This document shows positions 34,549 through 45,578 of a stretch of 64,000 nucleotides of DNA, in pieces. The notes below the pieces were generated by a model. The model was not told the DNA's origin. It worked only from the letters and a program-made list of their open reading frames with translations, and did not search any database. The number at the start of each line of letters is the position of its first letter. The stretch's first letter is position 1. The translations under genes and the position numbers were made by a program. Source of the stretch: Selaginella moellendorffii (lineage: Eukaryota; Streptophyta; Lycopodiopsida; Selaginellales; Selaginellaceae); assembly GCF_000143415.4 (NCBI RefSeq), contig NW_003314261.1:4022880-4086879 (forward strand), read 5' to 3'.

Positions 34549-35576
34549 ATGGCGCTAGTGAGGGCGGAGGTGGTGCTCAAGAAGCCCGTCACATTCGTCA
34601 CAGGCAATGCCAAGAAGCTGGAGGAGGTAAAGATGATCCTCGGCAATTCCATCCCCTTCTCGACGCTGCGCGTTGATTGTAAGCTTCGCATCTAGCGGCA
34701 TTGAGCAGTTTCGTTCTAAATGTTGGCTTTTCTCCAGTGCCGGAGCTTCAGGGAGAGCCCGAGGAGATCTCGAAAGAAAAGGCGCGCATTGCTGCCAAAC
34801 AGGTGCCACGAATCCAAGAAGAATGTAGATAGAAAAGTTTTGGTTTTTTTTCTTGCGAAGATTGATGGAGCTGTGCTCGTCGAGGATACATGCCTGTGCT
34901 TCAATGCTCTACATGGCCTTCCAGGTTTTGAGTTCTTGGAAGCTCTTGCAGGAACTAATTCTCTTCGAATTTTTCCATTCAGGGCCTTATGTGTAAGCAT
35001 TGGAAAACGCCTCATTGGTTTCGGAAAATGGATGCTTTTGTGCTTGCAGGAAGTGGTTTCTTCAAAAGCTTGGCCACGAAGGTTTGATACGATACTTCTC
35101 ATTCGTTTTCTTTTTCTAGTATCTAATGTGGTGTGATGCTTCAGGCCTCAATAACATGCTGGCAGCGTACAAAGATAAATCCGCTTATGCGTTGTGCGTC
35201 TTCTCACTAGCTCTCGGGCCTGGCTTTGAGCCTATAACATTTGTTGGACGCACTGAGGTAGATTTTTCTCGGAAAAAGAGTTTTTTCTTTCTTTCCCCGT
35301 TTCTAAGAGAAGGGCGATTCACAGGGGAAGATCGTTCCAGCGAGAGGGCCAGCAGATTTCGGCTGGGATCCGGTGTTCCAGCCAGATGGAAGCGATTTTA
35401 CGTGAGTGTTTTGCTCCATCATTCGCCTTCTTACATCTAGTTTTTCTCTGGGCCACAGCTACGCAGAAATGCCCAAGGACGAGAAGAATAAGATCTCTCA
35501 CCGGCGCCGCGCACTGGACAAAGTCCGAGATCATTTCCGGGAGTACGATTTCGTTGTGAGGAACGATGATTCATAA
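34549..35576 (+). CDS. Inosine triphosphate pyrophosphatase (ITPase/HAM1 family)
   Basis: Eight exons total 609 nt, 202 residues: 34549-34678, 34738-34802, 34861-34924, 34983-34992, 35050-35081, 35145-35257, 35325-35401 and 35459-35576. The fourth exon is only ten bases and encodes part of PGPYV. Family motifs are complete: [11 protein letters not shown] (N-terminal nucleotide loop), [12 protein letters not shown] (metal-binding acidic residues), [36 protein letters not shown] (purine-selecting loop) and KISHRRRAL. The enzyme hydrolyses ITP, dITP and XTP to monophosphates, clearing deaminated purines in the cytosol. The gene is followed within 350 bases by a ZIFL gene, and a relic of its middle part lies beyond that gene at 38441-38634. 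Confidence 0.95.
34983..34992 (+). other. Ten-nucleotide micro-exon of the ITPase gene
   Basis: Flanked by a cag acceptor and a gtaagc donor. Its ten bases are required to keep frame between the exons encoding LHGLP and [11 protein letters not shown], and to spell the family-invariant G-P-Y-V. Confidence 0.85.
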
Positions 35577-35925
35577 ATGTACCGACAAAAAATCATCTTT
35601 TCCTTTTCCTAAAAGCTTCTAGCAGCCACGAGGAAGATCTACGTAAGCAATGTAAGCTTTTGATATATCCCTCTATGCTAATCCGCTTCTCCAATGGATC
35701 GAAGGTGTGAAAGTAGAGTAAAGTGGCCCTCCAGATTCCAGCTAATGATCGGTGAATGTTGTCTCCACGTTAGCAAGTTCAAAGCGCGCGAGGCACTCGC
35801 GGGAGCAGCCCATGTGTCGTAATCCACCGCGGCTGTCGTTGATCTGACTTTGTCTACCATACGTAAAATCCCCGAGAAATGGGTTCACGTTTTTCTCGAT
35901 CTCGAGATCGCCCGAATTGTGTGCC

Positions 35926-38357
35926 ATGGCCGTGTCTCGCGACGAAGATGCGCTGGAGCAGCCGCTGCTGCAGGACGATCCAGCAAAGCTGGAGGAGGAG
36001 CTGCGGAGCTGCAACCACGATCCGGATTGCCCCGGATGCAAAGTTGCCTACCTCAAACACCCCAAGGCCGGCGCTCCACTCCGGCTGCTCCTCGGCCTCG
36101 GCTTCGTCATGCTTTGCACCTGTAAGCTCCCCTCCCCGCTGCAAGATCAAGATCACTACTAGCTAGTTGATCCCATCCTTCCTTGATTTGCAGGTCTTCC
36201 AATCTCGGTGGTCTATCCCTTCCTCTATTTCATGGTATGAGGGATCCCATGGATCACAGCGATTGATTTGTTTCTTGGCAACTTGGATGATGATCCAGGT
36301 GAAAGACTTCCACGTTGCGAGGGTGGACGCAGACATTGGATTCTACGCGGGATGGATTGGTGAGGATGAAGCTCTGGATAAGTTTCGATAAGTTTATTCG
36401 ATCGACTCGTAGGATCCTCTTTCATGATCGGGAGGGCGTCAACCGGGATCCTATGGGGCAGCATTGCCGACAGATACGGTCGGAAGCCGACAATGTTCGC
36501 GGGTGTCGCATCTGTGTACGTAGCGCTACATTTTTGAATTTGGTTCCTTGAGATTTCTGCATTTCTTTAGTTGATGGCTAAAGTTTTTGGAAACAAATGC
36601 GTGCAGGGTTGTGTGGAACACGCTGTTTGGGCTGAGCACCAATTTCTGGATGGCCGTCACCACGCGCTTCCTGCTCGGCTGCTTCAATGGGATGCTGGGC
36701 GTCGTCCAGGCCTACGCATCGGAGCTCTGCAACGAAGAACAGCAGCCGCTCGGACTCTCTGTGGTAAGAAATCATCCCTTCAGTCATTTTGCAACGAGAA
36801 GAATTTGATCGATGTCTCGTTGGTCGTCAGGTAGGGACCGCTTGGGGATTTGGACTCATCGTCGGCCCCGCTTTGGGTGGCTTCTTGGCTCAAGTAATAT
36901 CAAACCGAAAACTTTTGCTCAAGAATGCCGCTTGTAACGCATCGTTTTGGTTGTGATGTTTTCAGCCAGCTCTCAAGTACCCAGACGTCTTCACGAGCGG
37001 GTCACTGTTTGACCGGTAAGGTATTTTCATGAATTCTCGTTTGTTCTCACATTCTATCAATTTTCTTTCTCTCCAAGGTTTCCATACTTATTGCAAGCCC
37101 TTTGCATTTCCTCCATCGCTGTTCTTGGTTTATTTGTTGTCTGCCTCTTACCGGTAAGTGTGAACGAAAGAAGAAATAAAACCAAGTATTGTGGTTTCAG
37201 GAAACATTGCACAGGAAGAGCTCCGTGCCAAAGGTTAAAGACTTGGAGAAATCGAATCCAGGCGATTCGACAGAGGAGAAAGTGGAGTCTATCTTCAGGA
37301 ACTGGCCTTTGATGGCTGCTATGACGCTATACTGTCTCTGGTCGCTCCATGATATGGCCTACGACGAGGTAAGAATGAAAGGAAAACTATGCGCGCCTAT
37401 GTTGGTTGTTGCAGCTGTTCGCTCTGTGGTCCGTGAGCCCAAAGTCTTACGGGGGTCTCGGTTACACGAGTTCTCAAGTTGGATCAGTTTTAGCAGTTGC
37501 AGGTTCGAAATTACTCTTTCTTTCTCCAAACTAAATTGGTGGAACTTTTGTTGTAGGTTGTGCAATACTTGGATCTCAACTTGGAGTTTTTCCAACAATT
37601 TGTAGACTCCTTGGACCGATCCGGGCCTGTCGGTATGGAGCCGTAAGTTCCAACATGTAGTTTTTCCTTAGCGTAACACTCATTCCTTTGTGTGTTTTGA
37701 GCAGCTTATCACAATTCCCCTTCTGGTAGCATATCCATACTTTGGCAGGATTCAAGGACCTTGGCTTTCTGTAACGGTCTATGCTGCCTCGGTTGTCAAA
37801 TGCATTGTCACGGTATTCTTGTCATTCTCTTTGCTTTCCAGTTTTCACACCGTAAATCTCTTCCAGACCGCCGTAATGACGGGATCATTCATACTCATCA
37901 ACAATTGCGTGGTACGTTTTTCTCTGTGAAGAGAAAAAGCTGCCTCTCTTTTTTTTTTAATTGGCTCTCACTCACCATGGTTTCCTAAAAATTGGCCAGA
38001 AGCAACGCCAGAGAGGAGCCGCCAATGGTTTCTCGCTCAGCATTGTATCCGTGTTCAAAGGACTGGGCCCAGCGATTGGAGGAATAGTGTGAGTTCTTGG
38101 AGAGGAAAAAACTTTGCTAGAAAACACTGACTTCGATTCCTTTTCAGCTTTTCTTATGCTCAAAAGAGACAACATTCATGGTTCTTCCCGGGTAATGTTC
38201 CAAAATCATTTTTTTTCTTCTTCTTACTTTATTCTGACTGTTTCCAGGCGATCACTTGGTGTTCCTCTTTCTCAACGTGTTTGCGCTGCTCACGGTTCTC
38301 ACATCTTTCGAGCCATTCCTGCCAAAATCGGCCAACCGGCTAATCGCTGACGACTGA
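35926..38357 (+). CDS. ZIFL-type major facilitator transporter, tandem copy 1
   Basis: Many small exons. The N-terminal cytosolic part has the family CPGC motif (NHDPDCPGCKVAYLK). Transmembrane helices follow (LLLGLGFVMLCTC onwards). The MFS loop motif WGSIADRYGRKP is created by splicing around 36414-36500. The helix-5 signature S-x8-G-x3-GP-x2-GG is present as SVVGTAWGFGLIVGPALGG. A long central loop (HRKSSVPKVKDLEKSNPG) separates the two six-helix halves, and the protein ends LPKSANRLIADD. Zinc-induced-facilitator-like proteins are tonoplast or plasma-membrane proton-coupled carriers connected with zinc, potassium and auxin handling; the substrate here is unknown. Copy 2 begins about 700 bases downstream. 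Confidence 0.9.
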
Positions 38358-38440
38358 TAGAAGGAGGCCTTCTATTGATTTTTTAACCCTGAAGGGTGAA
38401 AATAATAAATCGTGATTAGGGTTTTGCGTCCTTTGGAATT

Positions 38441-38634
38441 CGAATTTTTCCATTCAGGGTGTAAGCATTGGAAAAAGCTTCAGTGGTCACGGAAAATGGA
38501 TTCTTGTGTGCTTGCAGGAAAAAGCTTGGTTAGCTTTTTATGATTTCTAGCTTTCTAGGATAGTTTTCATTTTCTCTGGAATTTAATGTGTGATGCTCCA
38601 GGCCTCAAAAACATGCTGGCAGCATATAAAGATC
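38441..38634 (+). pseudogene. Relic of the ITPase gene between the two ZIFL copies
   Basis: Closely matches the genomic stretch 34969-35180, introns included: the word around the micro-exon acceptor (tttttccattcag), the following intron (gtaagcattgg) and the exon reading CTCAA-AACATGCTGGCAGC. Most of the micro-exon is deleted and the exon encoding [11 protein letters not shown] is reduced to a remnant, so it cannot encode ITPase. It shows that the duplicated unit included the 3' part of ITPase as well as the ZIFL gene. Confidence 0.85.
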
Positions 38635-39058
38635 GCAATAAATAGCACCCAACAGATGTTCCGATTGTCTTGGAGCGAGCCTCTGGAGCGATGAATAGCT
38701 CAGCGGCTATACCGGTTGGATCATCAGCGGGAGATCGCGTACCATGATCTATACAAAGCGCCAAACATGTCATACTCCAAGGACCAACACGCCGGATCTT
38801 TGCGTCTCATAGCAGCCCATGTGTAGAGCCTAACCCATCGCCACTTTGGAATTAGTCTACCATACGTAAGGTCCTCCTGGAAAACTCGTATAGAAGTATA
38901 TATGAGGTCCTCTATGTTCCACTCCCATTGCACAAGAGATCTCACACTCTGGTCGATCACAATTCGGAGGATCGAGCGACACTAATTGCATTGGAAGTTT
39001 GGTCGGTCTGGATCTCGAGTCGAGTGAATTGGGTGATAGATAGATCGCATTGTTTGCC

Positions 39059-41571
39059 ATGGCCGTGGGTCGCGACGCGCTCCACTCGAATGATCAAGAT
39101 GCGCTGGACCAGCCGCTGCTACTGGATCCGGCGAAACTGGAGGCCGAGATGCGGAGCTGCAACCACGATCCGGATTGCCCCGGATGCAGAGTTGCCTACC
39201 TCAAACATCCCAAAGCCAGCGCTCCCCTGCGGCTGCTCCTCGGCCTCGCTTTTGTCCTGCTTTGCACCTGTAAGCTCCAAGATCAAGATCACTACGCGCT
39301 AGCTAGTGCTTTCGTCATAAGAAGTTTGATTCTATCCTTTTTTATCAGCTCTGCCAATCTCGGTGGTCTATCCCTTCGTCTATTTCATGGTACGGGGCGG
39401 GATCTCATGGATCGCATCGATTGATTTGTTTTCTTGGCAATTTTGGTTTCGATTCATAGGTGAAAGACTTCCACATTGCGAGGGTGGACACAGACATTGG
39501 ATTCTACGCGGGGTGGATTGGTGAGGATGAAACTCTGGAGCTTTGATATGTTGTGCTGATCAAGAGATCCACTCTTAGGATCCTCTTTCATGATCGGGAG
39601 GGCGTCAACCGGGATCCTGTGGGGCAGCATTGCCGACAGATTCGGTCGGAAGCCAACAATGTTCGCGGGCGTCGCCTCGGTGTAAGTGGTGGATGCATTC
39701 CACATTTCGTTCGATCTTCTTTGCGTCGAAACATATTTAGTTCTCGAGGAGTTCTTCGCTGGTTCATGGCTGATGTTCGTGTGCAGGGTTGTGTTGAACA
39801 CGCTGTTTGGGCTGAGCACCAATTTCTGGATGGCCGTCACCACGCGCTTCATCCTCGGCTGCTTCAATGGGATGCTGGGCGTCGTCCAGGCCTACGCATC
39901 GGAGCTCTGCAATGAAGAACAGCAGCCGCTTGGACTCTCTGTGGTAAATCATTCTCGCATCGCAACAAGAAAAATTTGATTGGTGTCTCGTTGGTCGTCA
40001 GGTAGGGACCGCTTGGGGATTGGGACTCATCATCGGCCCTGCCGTGGGTGGCTACCTGGCTCAAGTAAGACCAAACAAGAAAAGTTCGCTCAAGAATGTA
40101 ACGCATCGTTTTGGTGGTGTGCTGCTCAGCCAGCTCTCAAGTACCCAAGCGTCTTTACGAGCGGGTCACTATTTGATCGGTAAGGCACTGAAATCTCGCG
40201 GTGTTCTCACTGACACTTTCGTTGTTCTATCTTTTCAACTTTCTCTCTGGAAGGTTTCCATACTTGTTACAGGCCCTTTGCATTTCCTCCATCGCTGTTT
40301 TTGGTCTATTCGTTGTCTGCCTCCTACCAGTAAGGCTGGCTGTATGGACGAGAAAAGAAATAGAAACTAATTTTCGTGGTTTCTATTGTTCAGGAAACTC
40401 TGCACAGGAAAAGCTCCGTGCCAAAGGTGGAAGACTTGGAGAAGTCGAATCCACTCAATTCGAAAGAGGAGAAAGTGGAGTCCATTTTCAGGAACTGGCC
40501 TTTGATGGCTGCTACGACGCTATACTGTCTTTGGTCGCTACATGATATGGCCTACAGCGAGGTAAGAAGAAAAAGCAAGAAAAGCTGTGAATCTATCTTT
40601 GTTCTTGCAGTTGTTTTCGTTGTGGTCCGTGAGCCCAAAGTCGTACGGGGGTCTCGGTTTCACGAGTTCTCAAGTTGGATCAGTTCTAGCGGTTGCAGGT
40701 TCCAATGTTCTCTTTATTCTTCAAACAAAAATGTTGGAACTTGTGTTGCAGGCTGTGCAATGCTTGGAGCTCAACTTGGAGTTTTTCCTACAGTTTGTAG
40801 AATGGTTGGACCGATCCGGGCTTGTCGGTTTGGAGCCGTAAGCTACAACACTTTTTTGTTTCTTCTCAAGCGTAACATTCCTTTTGTTTTGTTTTGTTTT
40901 GAGCAGCTCATCACAATTCCTCTGCTGGTAGCATATCCATACTTTGGCAGGATTCAAGGACCTTGGCTTTCAGTAACGGTCTATGCTGCCGCGATTCTCA
41001 AATACATTCTCACGGTAACCTTGTCTTTCTCTTTGCGTTCCAGTTTTCACACTCGTAAATCTCTTCCAGACCGCAGTATTGACGGGGTCGTTCATCCTCA
41101 TCAACAATTGCGTGGTACGTTAGAGCTTTTCTCCGAAGAAAAAAGAGCTGCCTCTCTTTTTTTTTTTTTTTGCTTGACTCTCATCATGTTCTCCAACAGA
41201 AGCAACGCCAGAGAGGAGCCGCGAATGGTTTCTCGCTCAGCATTGTATCCGTTTTCAAAGGACTGGGCCCAGCGATTGGAGGAATAGTGTAAGTTCTTCG
41301 AGAGGAAAAAAGATTCGCGAGGAAACACTGACTTTGATTCCTTTTCAGCTTTTCTTATGCTCAAAAGAGACAACACTCATGGTTCTTCCCAGGTAATGTT
41401 CCAAAATCCTTTTTTTCTTTCCTTCTTCTTCTTGTTCTTACTTTATTCTGACTGTTTCCAGGCGATCACTTGGTGTTCCTCTTTCTCAACGTGTTTGCGC
41501 TGCTCACGGTTCTCACATCTTTCGAGCCATTCCTCCCAAAATCGGCCAACCGGCTAATTGCTGACGACTGA
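39059..41571 (+). CDS. ZIFL-type major facilitator transporter, tandem copy 2
   Basis: Same exon arrangement and closely similar protein to copy 1. Start MAVGRDALHSNDQDALDQPL carries a short insertion relative to copy 1 (MAVSRDEDALEQPL). It keeps CPGC, WGSIADRFGRKP (Phe for Tyr), the helix-5 signature SVVGTAWGLGLIIGPAVGG, the central loop and the identical C-terminus LPKSANRLIADD. Differences are conservative and spread along the chain, and introns have diverged more than exons, consistent with selection on both copies. Splice sites appear intact throughout, so both genes are probably active. Substrate and membrane are unknown, as for copy 1. Confidence 0.9.
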
Positions 41572-42119
41572 TAGAAGATAAAACCAAAGATTCTTTGCGA
41601 GATCGAAACGAGATCTATGTTGTAAAATTTGTTCTTTGCGAGTGTGTAAGTTTTTCGCGAGAGTAAAGAATATTTTAGAGGACCGAGAACATTCTTTCCA
41701 GACTGTCCATGTCATACCGCAGTGAGTGCTGAGTAAGCACTGCCACATCGGCAGCTGAGTAGTGAGTCAGCAGGAGTGCGTGGGAGGAGGAATCTAGGGC
41801 AAAGCAGGGGAAGTGACGAGCACGACGGCGATCTCCGCGTGGCGCGCAGCTGGCTCGCCTCGAAGGGATCGGCGGGGCGTGGCTGCTCTCGAGATTCGTC
41901 GAGCGCCCGGCAAAGATCACTCATAGATGATTCGTCGGCGACAGACGACGAGCTTTGGGATGTGAGACAATGAGCTAGCGAGCGACCTCGCGATTTCCGC
42001 GGCCTCGGCTCCAGCGATCAATCATCTCATATCATAGGCCGCCCCAGGAGGTAGGGATCGATCTCGCTCCTTTCGCTCTCCTCCGCGCGGGCTAGTTTTC
42101 GAGCGATCAGGGCTTGGGT
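41572..42119. other. Spacer and 5' leader of the OBERON-like gene
   Basis: GC-richer towards the right, with no coding frame of interest; the last 250 bases probably form the 5' leader. Confidence 0.4.
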
Positions 42120-44588
42120 ATGGAGGAGAGCGTGATCAAGGAAGAATGTGGGGTCACCACCGAGGAGGCAAAGGGCGTAGTGGAGGAGGAGAAGAGGGAA
42201 GTCATTGAAGAGGACAGGCACAGTCGCGAGGAGGAAAAAGAAGAGGGGGGATTTGACAAGTCCACGCGGAAGGAGAGCAGTCCCGCGGTTTCACTCAAGC
42301 CCGACTTGAACGAGATCGATCGCGAGGAGGAGGAAAGGGGCGAGGAAGAGAAGAAAGAAGAAGCTGACCAAGATGTGGTGGTGCTCTCCAAGAGCTCCGG
42401 CAGTCCCGAGAAGCTAGAAGCGAAGGACAAGGCGATGGCTACTCCAGCGAAGGATGATTTGCTGCTCACGCTCGGTGGGAGCTGGGGCGCTGGCGAAAGT
42501 AAGAAGCTCTTCCCGCCGGAGACGACGATCAAGGCCAGGAAGCCGTCTTCTTCGCTGGGAGGAGGCGGCGGCGGTGGTGGTGGTGGTGGAGAGATATCTC
42601 TGTCACTGGGTTCTTCCGGGTGTAACGCTCCCTCGGCTTCACTGGTGAGTGGGAAGATGAGCGTTCGCTCCATCTCGAACACCACCACCGTGAACACTAG
42701 ATCCTTCGTCCACAATCCCAGCTGCTCGCTCACGCACAACTCGCTGGATGATCTCAACTCCAGCGCGACGCAGTACGTTGCTGGGCACGAGAACGAGACG
42801 GTGTCTCACGGTGGTCTCTTCGGTCCTCAGGGGATCATCCAGAGAAGTAGGAATCCTTTCCCGGACAGTGGAGCTCTCGCTGCTGCTGCTGCTGCTCACA
42901 AGAACAACGTGGCCACCACCACCACCAACAACAACAATGGCACCACCACCACCACCACCATCACCAGGAGCAGCAACAGTGCCGGTTTCCAGCACCAGCA
43001 CCAAGTTCCACCACCCGTCAAGTGGAACTCTTACAACTTGGAGCAGTATCACGCCTTGTTCCCAGATCTCAAGGAGGGCTTTCGAAAGCACGCTGGTACG
43101 CGACGGGGCAAGCACAAGGCGGCCGAGGAGAGGTCCCTCCAAGGAGAGAACCGTGTGGGGCTGTACGAGGTGGCGGCGGATCCCGTAGCGGTGGTGGCCA
43201 ACAAGCTCCAGGAGCTCCCGGATATCTTCCTCGAGGACTTGAAGAAGTCACTCACGGAGATGCTCGGCAGCGTGGAGAAGCGGGACGAGTTCCTGCGGCT
43301 GCAAAGAATCCTCCAGCGGCGGAACGACCTCTCGGCCGAGAACCTCTACGTTGCCCACCGCACGCAGCTGGAGCTCCTGGTGGCGATGAAGACGGGCATC
43401 CAGGCTTTTCTTCTCTGCGAGAACCGGATGTCTACTGCGGCTCTCGTGGAGGTTTTCCTCCAGAAGCGGTGCCGCAACTTCGCGTGCCAGAACCAGCTCC
43501 CTACTGACGACTGCGACTGCCAGTTTTGCTCACAAAAGGAGGGATTTTGCAGCGGGTGTATGTGCATCGCCTGCTCCAAGTTCGACTTCATGGCCAACAC
43601 TTGCCGCTGGGTTGGCTGCGACTTTTGCCTCCACTGGTGCCACACCGACTGTGGGATCCGACTGTCGTATATCAAGCCCGGGAGTGCTCAAGGTGGAAAG
43701 CAGTCGGAGATGCAGTTCGTGTGCGTGGCTTGCGGCCATGCCTCGGACTTGTTTGGCTTCGTCCGGGAGGTGTTTACGACGTACGCCAAGGATTGGAGCG
43801 CCGAGACTCTGCGGCAGGAGCTCGACTGTATCCAGAGGATATTCCGGCGCAGCCAGGACTCTAGAGGGAAACAGCTGTGCTGGATTGCCGAGAAAATGCT
43901 GGGCAAGGTGGAGGGATGCGGTGACACTTCCGAGTTATGCGAGACGATCGTCCGGTTCTTCCAAGGTAAAAATCTTGTTTTTCCTAATTTTCGTTAACGA
44001 AAACGCTGTCCTGCAGAGGGGAAGATCGATTTGGAGACGGCCAAAGTGCAGCAGCAGCAGCAGCAGCAGCATGGAGGTGGAGAAGTTCCTGCGGGTGCGG
44101 TTGCAGTTCGAAGCGGCAGCTACGCGAATGCTGCGGAGGAAATGGTGGCGAAGAGCAAGAGTGGTTCTGGGAACGGCAACTTGCAGATTCTCGACCGGGA
44201 GCTCGAGGCCAAGAGGAACGAGATTGCCGAGATGCAGTACAGCCGGGCGAGGAAGCGGAGCGAGATCGAGGAGATGGAGAGCGCCATCCACATAAAGCAG
44301 GCCGAGGCCAAGATGTTCCAGCTGCGAGCCGACGAGGCCCGGCTCGAGGCGGAGAGGCTGCGGAAGATCGTGCTGGCCAAGAGCGAGAAGATGGAGGAGG
44401 AGTACGTCGCCAAGGGGTACAAGCTCCACGTTAACAACGCGGTGGAGAAGAGGAAGCGGTGCTTTGTGGAGTACCAGATGCTGGAGAAGGGGCTCCAGGA
44501 CTTCAACTCGATGAAGAGCAAGCTGGTGACGGACGTGCACGACGTGCTCATGAAGATGGACGTGATGAAACGCAACAAGATGCTGTGA
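42120..44588 (+). CDS. OBERON-like PHD finger protein (OBE3/OBE4 type)
   Basis: Two exons, 42120-43965 and 44017-44588, total 2418 nt, 805 residues. The N-terminal half is acidic and low-complexity (Glu runs, a poly-Gly stretch, poly-Ala, Thr/Asn repeats). It includes the OBE3/4-type block NTRSFVHNPSCSLTHNS. The OBERON PHD region (about residues 440-545) has Cys/His pairs in CRNFACQNQLPTDDCDCQFC, GCMCIAC and CRWVGCDFCLHWCHTDCG. A long coiled coil follows (about 625-800, LEAKRNEIAEMQYSRARKRS), the dimerisation region of the family. OBE proteins act in the nucleus in meristem maintenance and embryonic root initiation in Arabidopsis. Start chosen at the ATG at 42120; the TTG two codons upstream is not needed. 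Confidence 0.93.
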
Positions 44589-45578
44589 GTGGGGGTCGAG
44601 CTTTTCCGATAAGAGAGAGAGAAGAAAGATCGCAAGAGCTCTCTGGAGGAAAGAACACACACAGGAAGAAGCGAAAACTTCGTCACAACTGGTAAATCTT
44701 AGCTCATTTTTGTTAAACTTCCGAAAGCTTGCTAGATCAAGTTTGGGTGTGGACGTTCTTAGAGAGCTCCGAGAAGGAGGTCCTTGTTATATGGCCGGAC
44801 TACTCTGTGAATAAGAACCCAACGCTTGCTTGTGAAAAGAATCGAAGATCCCTATGGATTGTTTGATCATGCCCAAGAACAAGGAGTATGGAACCATCCT
44901 CGCGAAGTACTCGATCCACGGTCCGATCCAAGGCCCCGCGCGCTAGATCGAAGGCGCCGCACCGCTAGTACATGCTGACCAGCGGGAATTCGATGTGGAA
45001 TCGGGGGCGAGAGATCGAGATCAGGAGGCGTGTTCTTGGCATCGCTGGAAGAGGGCAGGCGACTGGTAGCGAGATTCCCAGCGATCGCGAGCGATGTGAT
45101 GCGCTCTTGCTGGGTCCTCGCGCGTAATGCCAGCGATCTAAAAGCGCTCGCTCCTGGATGGAATCCCTCCAGATAGAACAGTCTCGCATTTGCCCCGTCA
45201 GGGCATTTGCTGGGATAGACTGCGAGAGGGCATTCGATCAAAGATCTCTTTGGCCTCGGCGTCTGACGAGTCGCGCGGTCTGGCTGATCGAGAAGACCAT
45301 GGGATGGGATGATTTCTGGACGAGAGAGTGGAGCTTCTTGGTTGAGTTTGGCTCTGGCAAAAGCTTAAGAGATTCTAGGCTGGGTTGGAGCCTGCCTTGT
45401 TCTAGAGCGCTTGCAAGCTTATCACTGTGACTACCAGTGACAAGAACGATGGCGATCTTTTAGAAAAACTATCCTGGAAGAACTAGAGGCATGAAAGACC
45501 ATCACATTGTCAAAAGAAAAGCCCAGAACCGGGATGAAAATGAAGTACCAGCAACAACCACCACCGTGGCGAGAAAAC
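44589..45578. other. Convergent intergenic region, no gene seen
   Basis: Lies between the 3' ends of the OBERON-like (+) and papain-like (-) genes, so it should hold both 3' UTRs. A 124-codon minus frame and a 90-codon plus frame have no motif. Confidence 0.45.
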
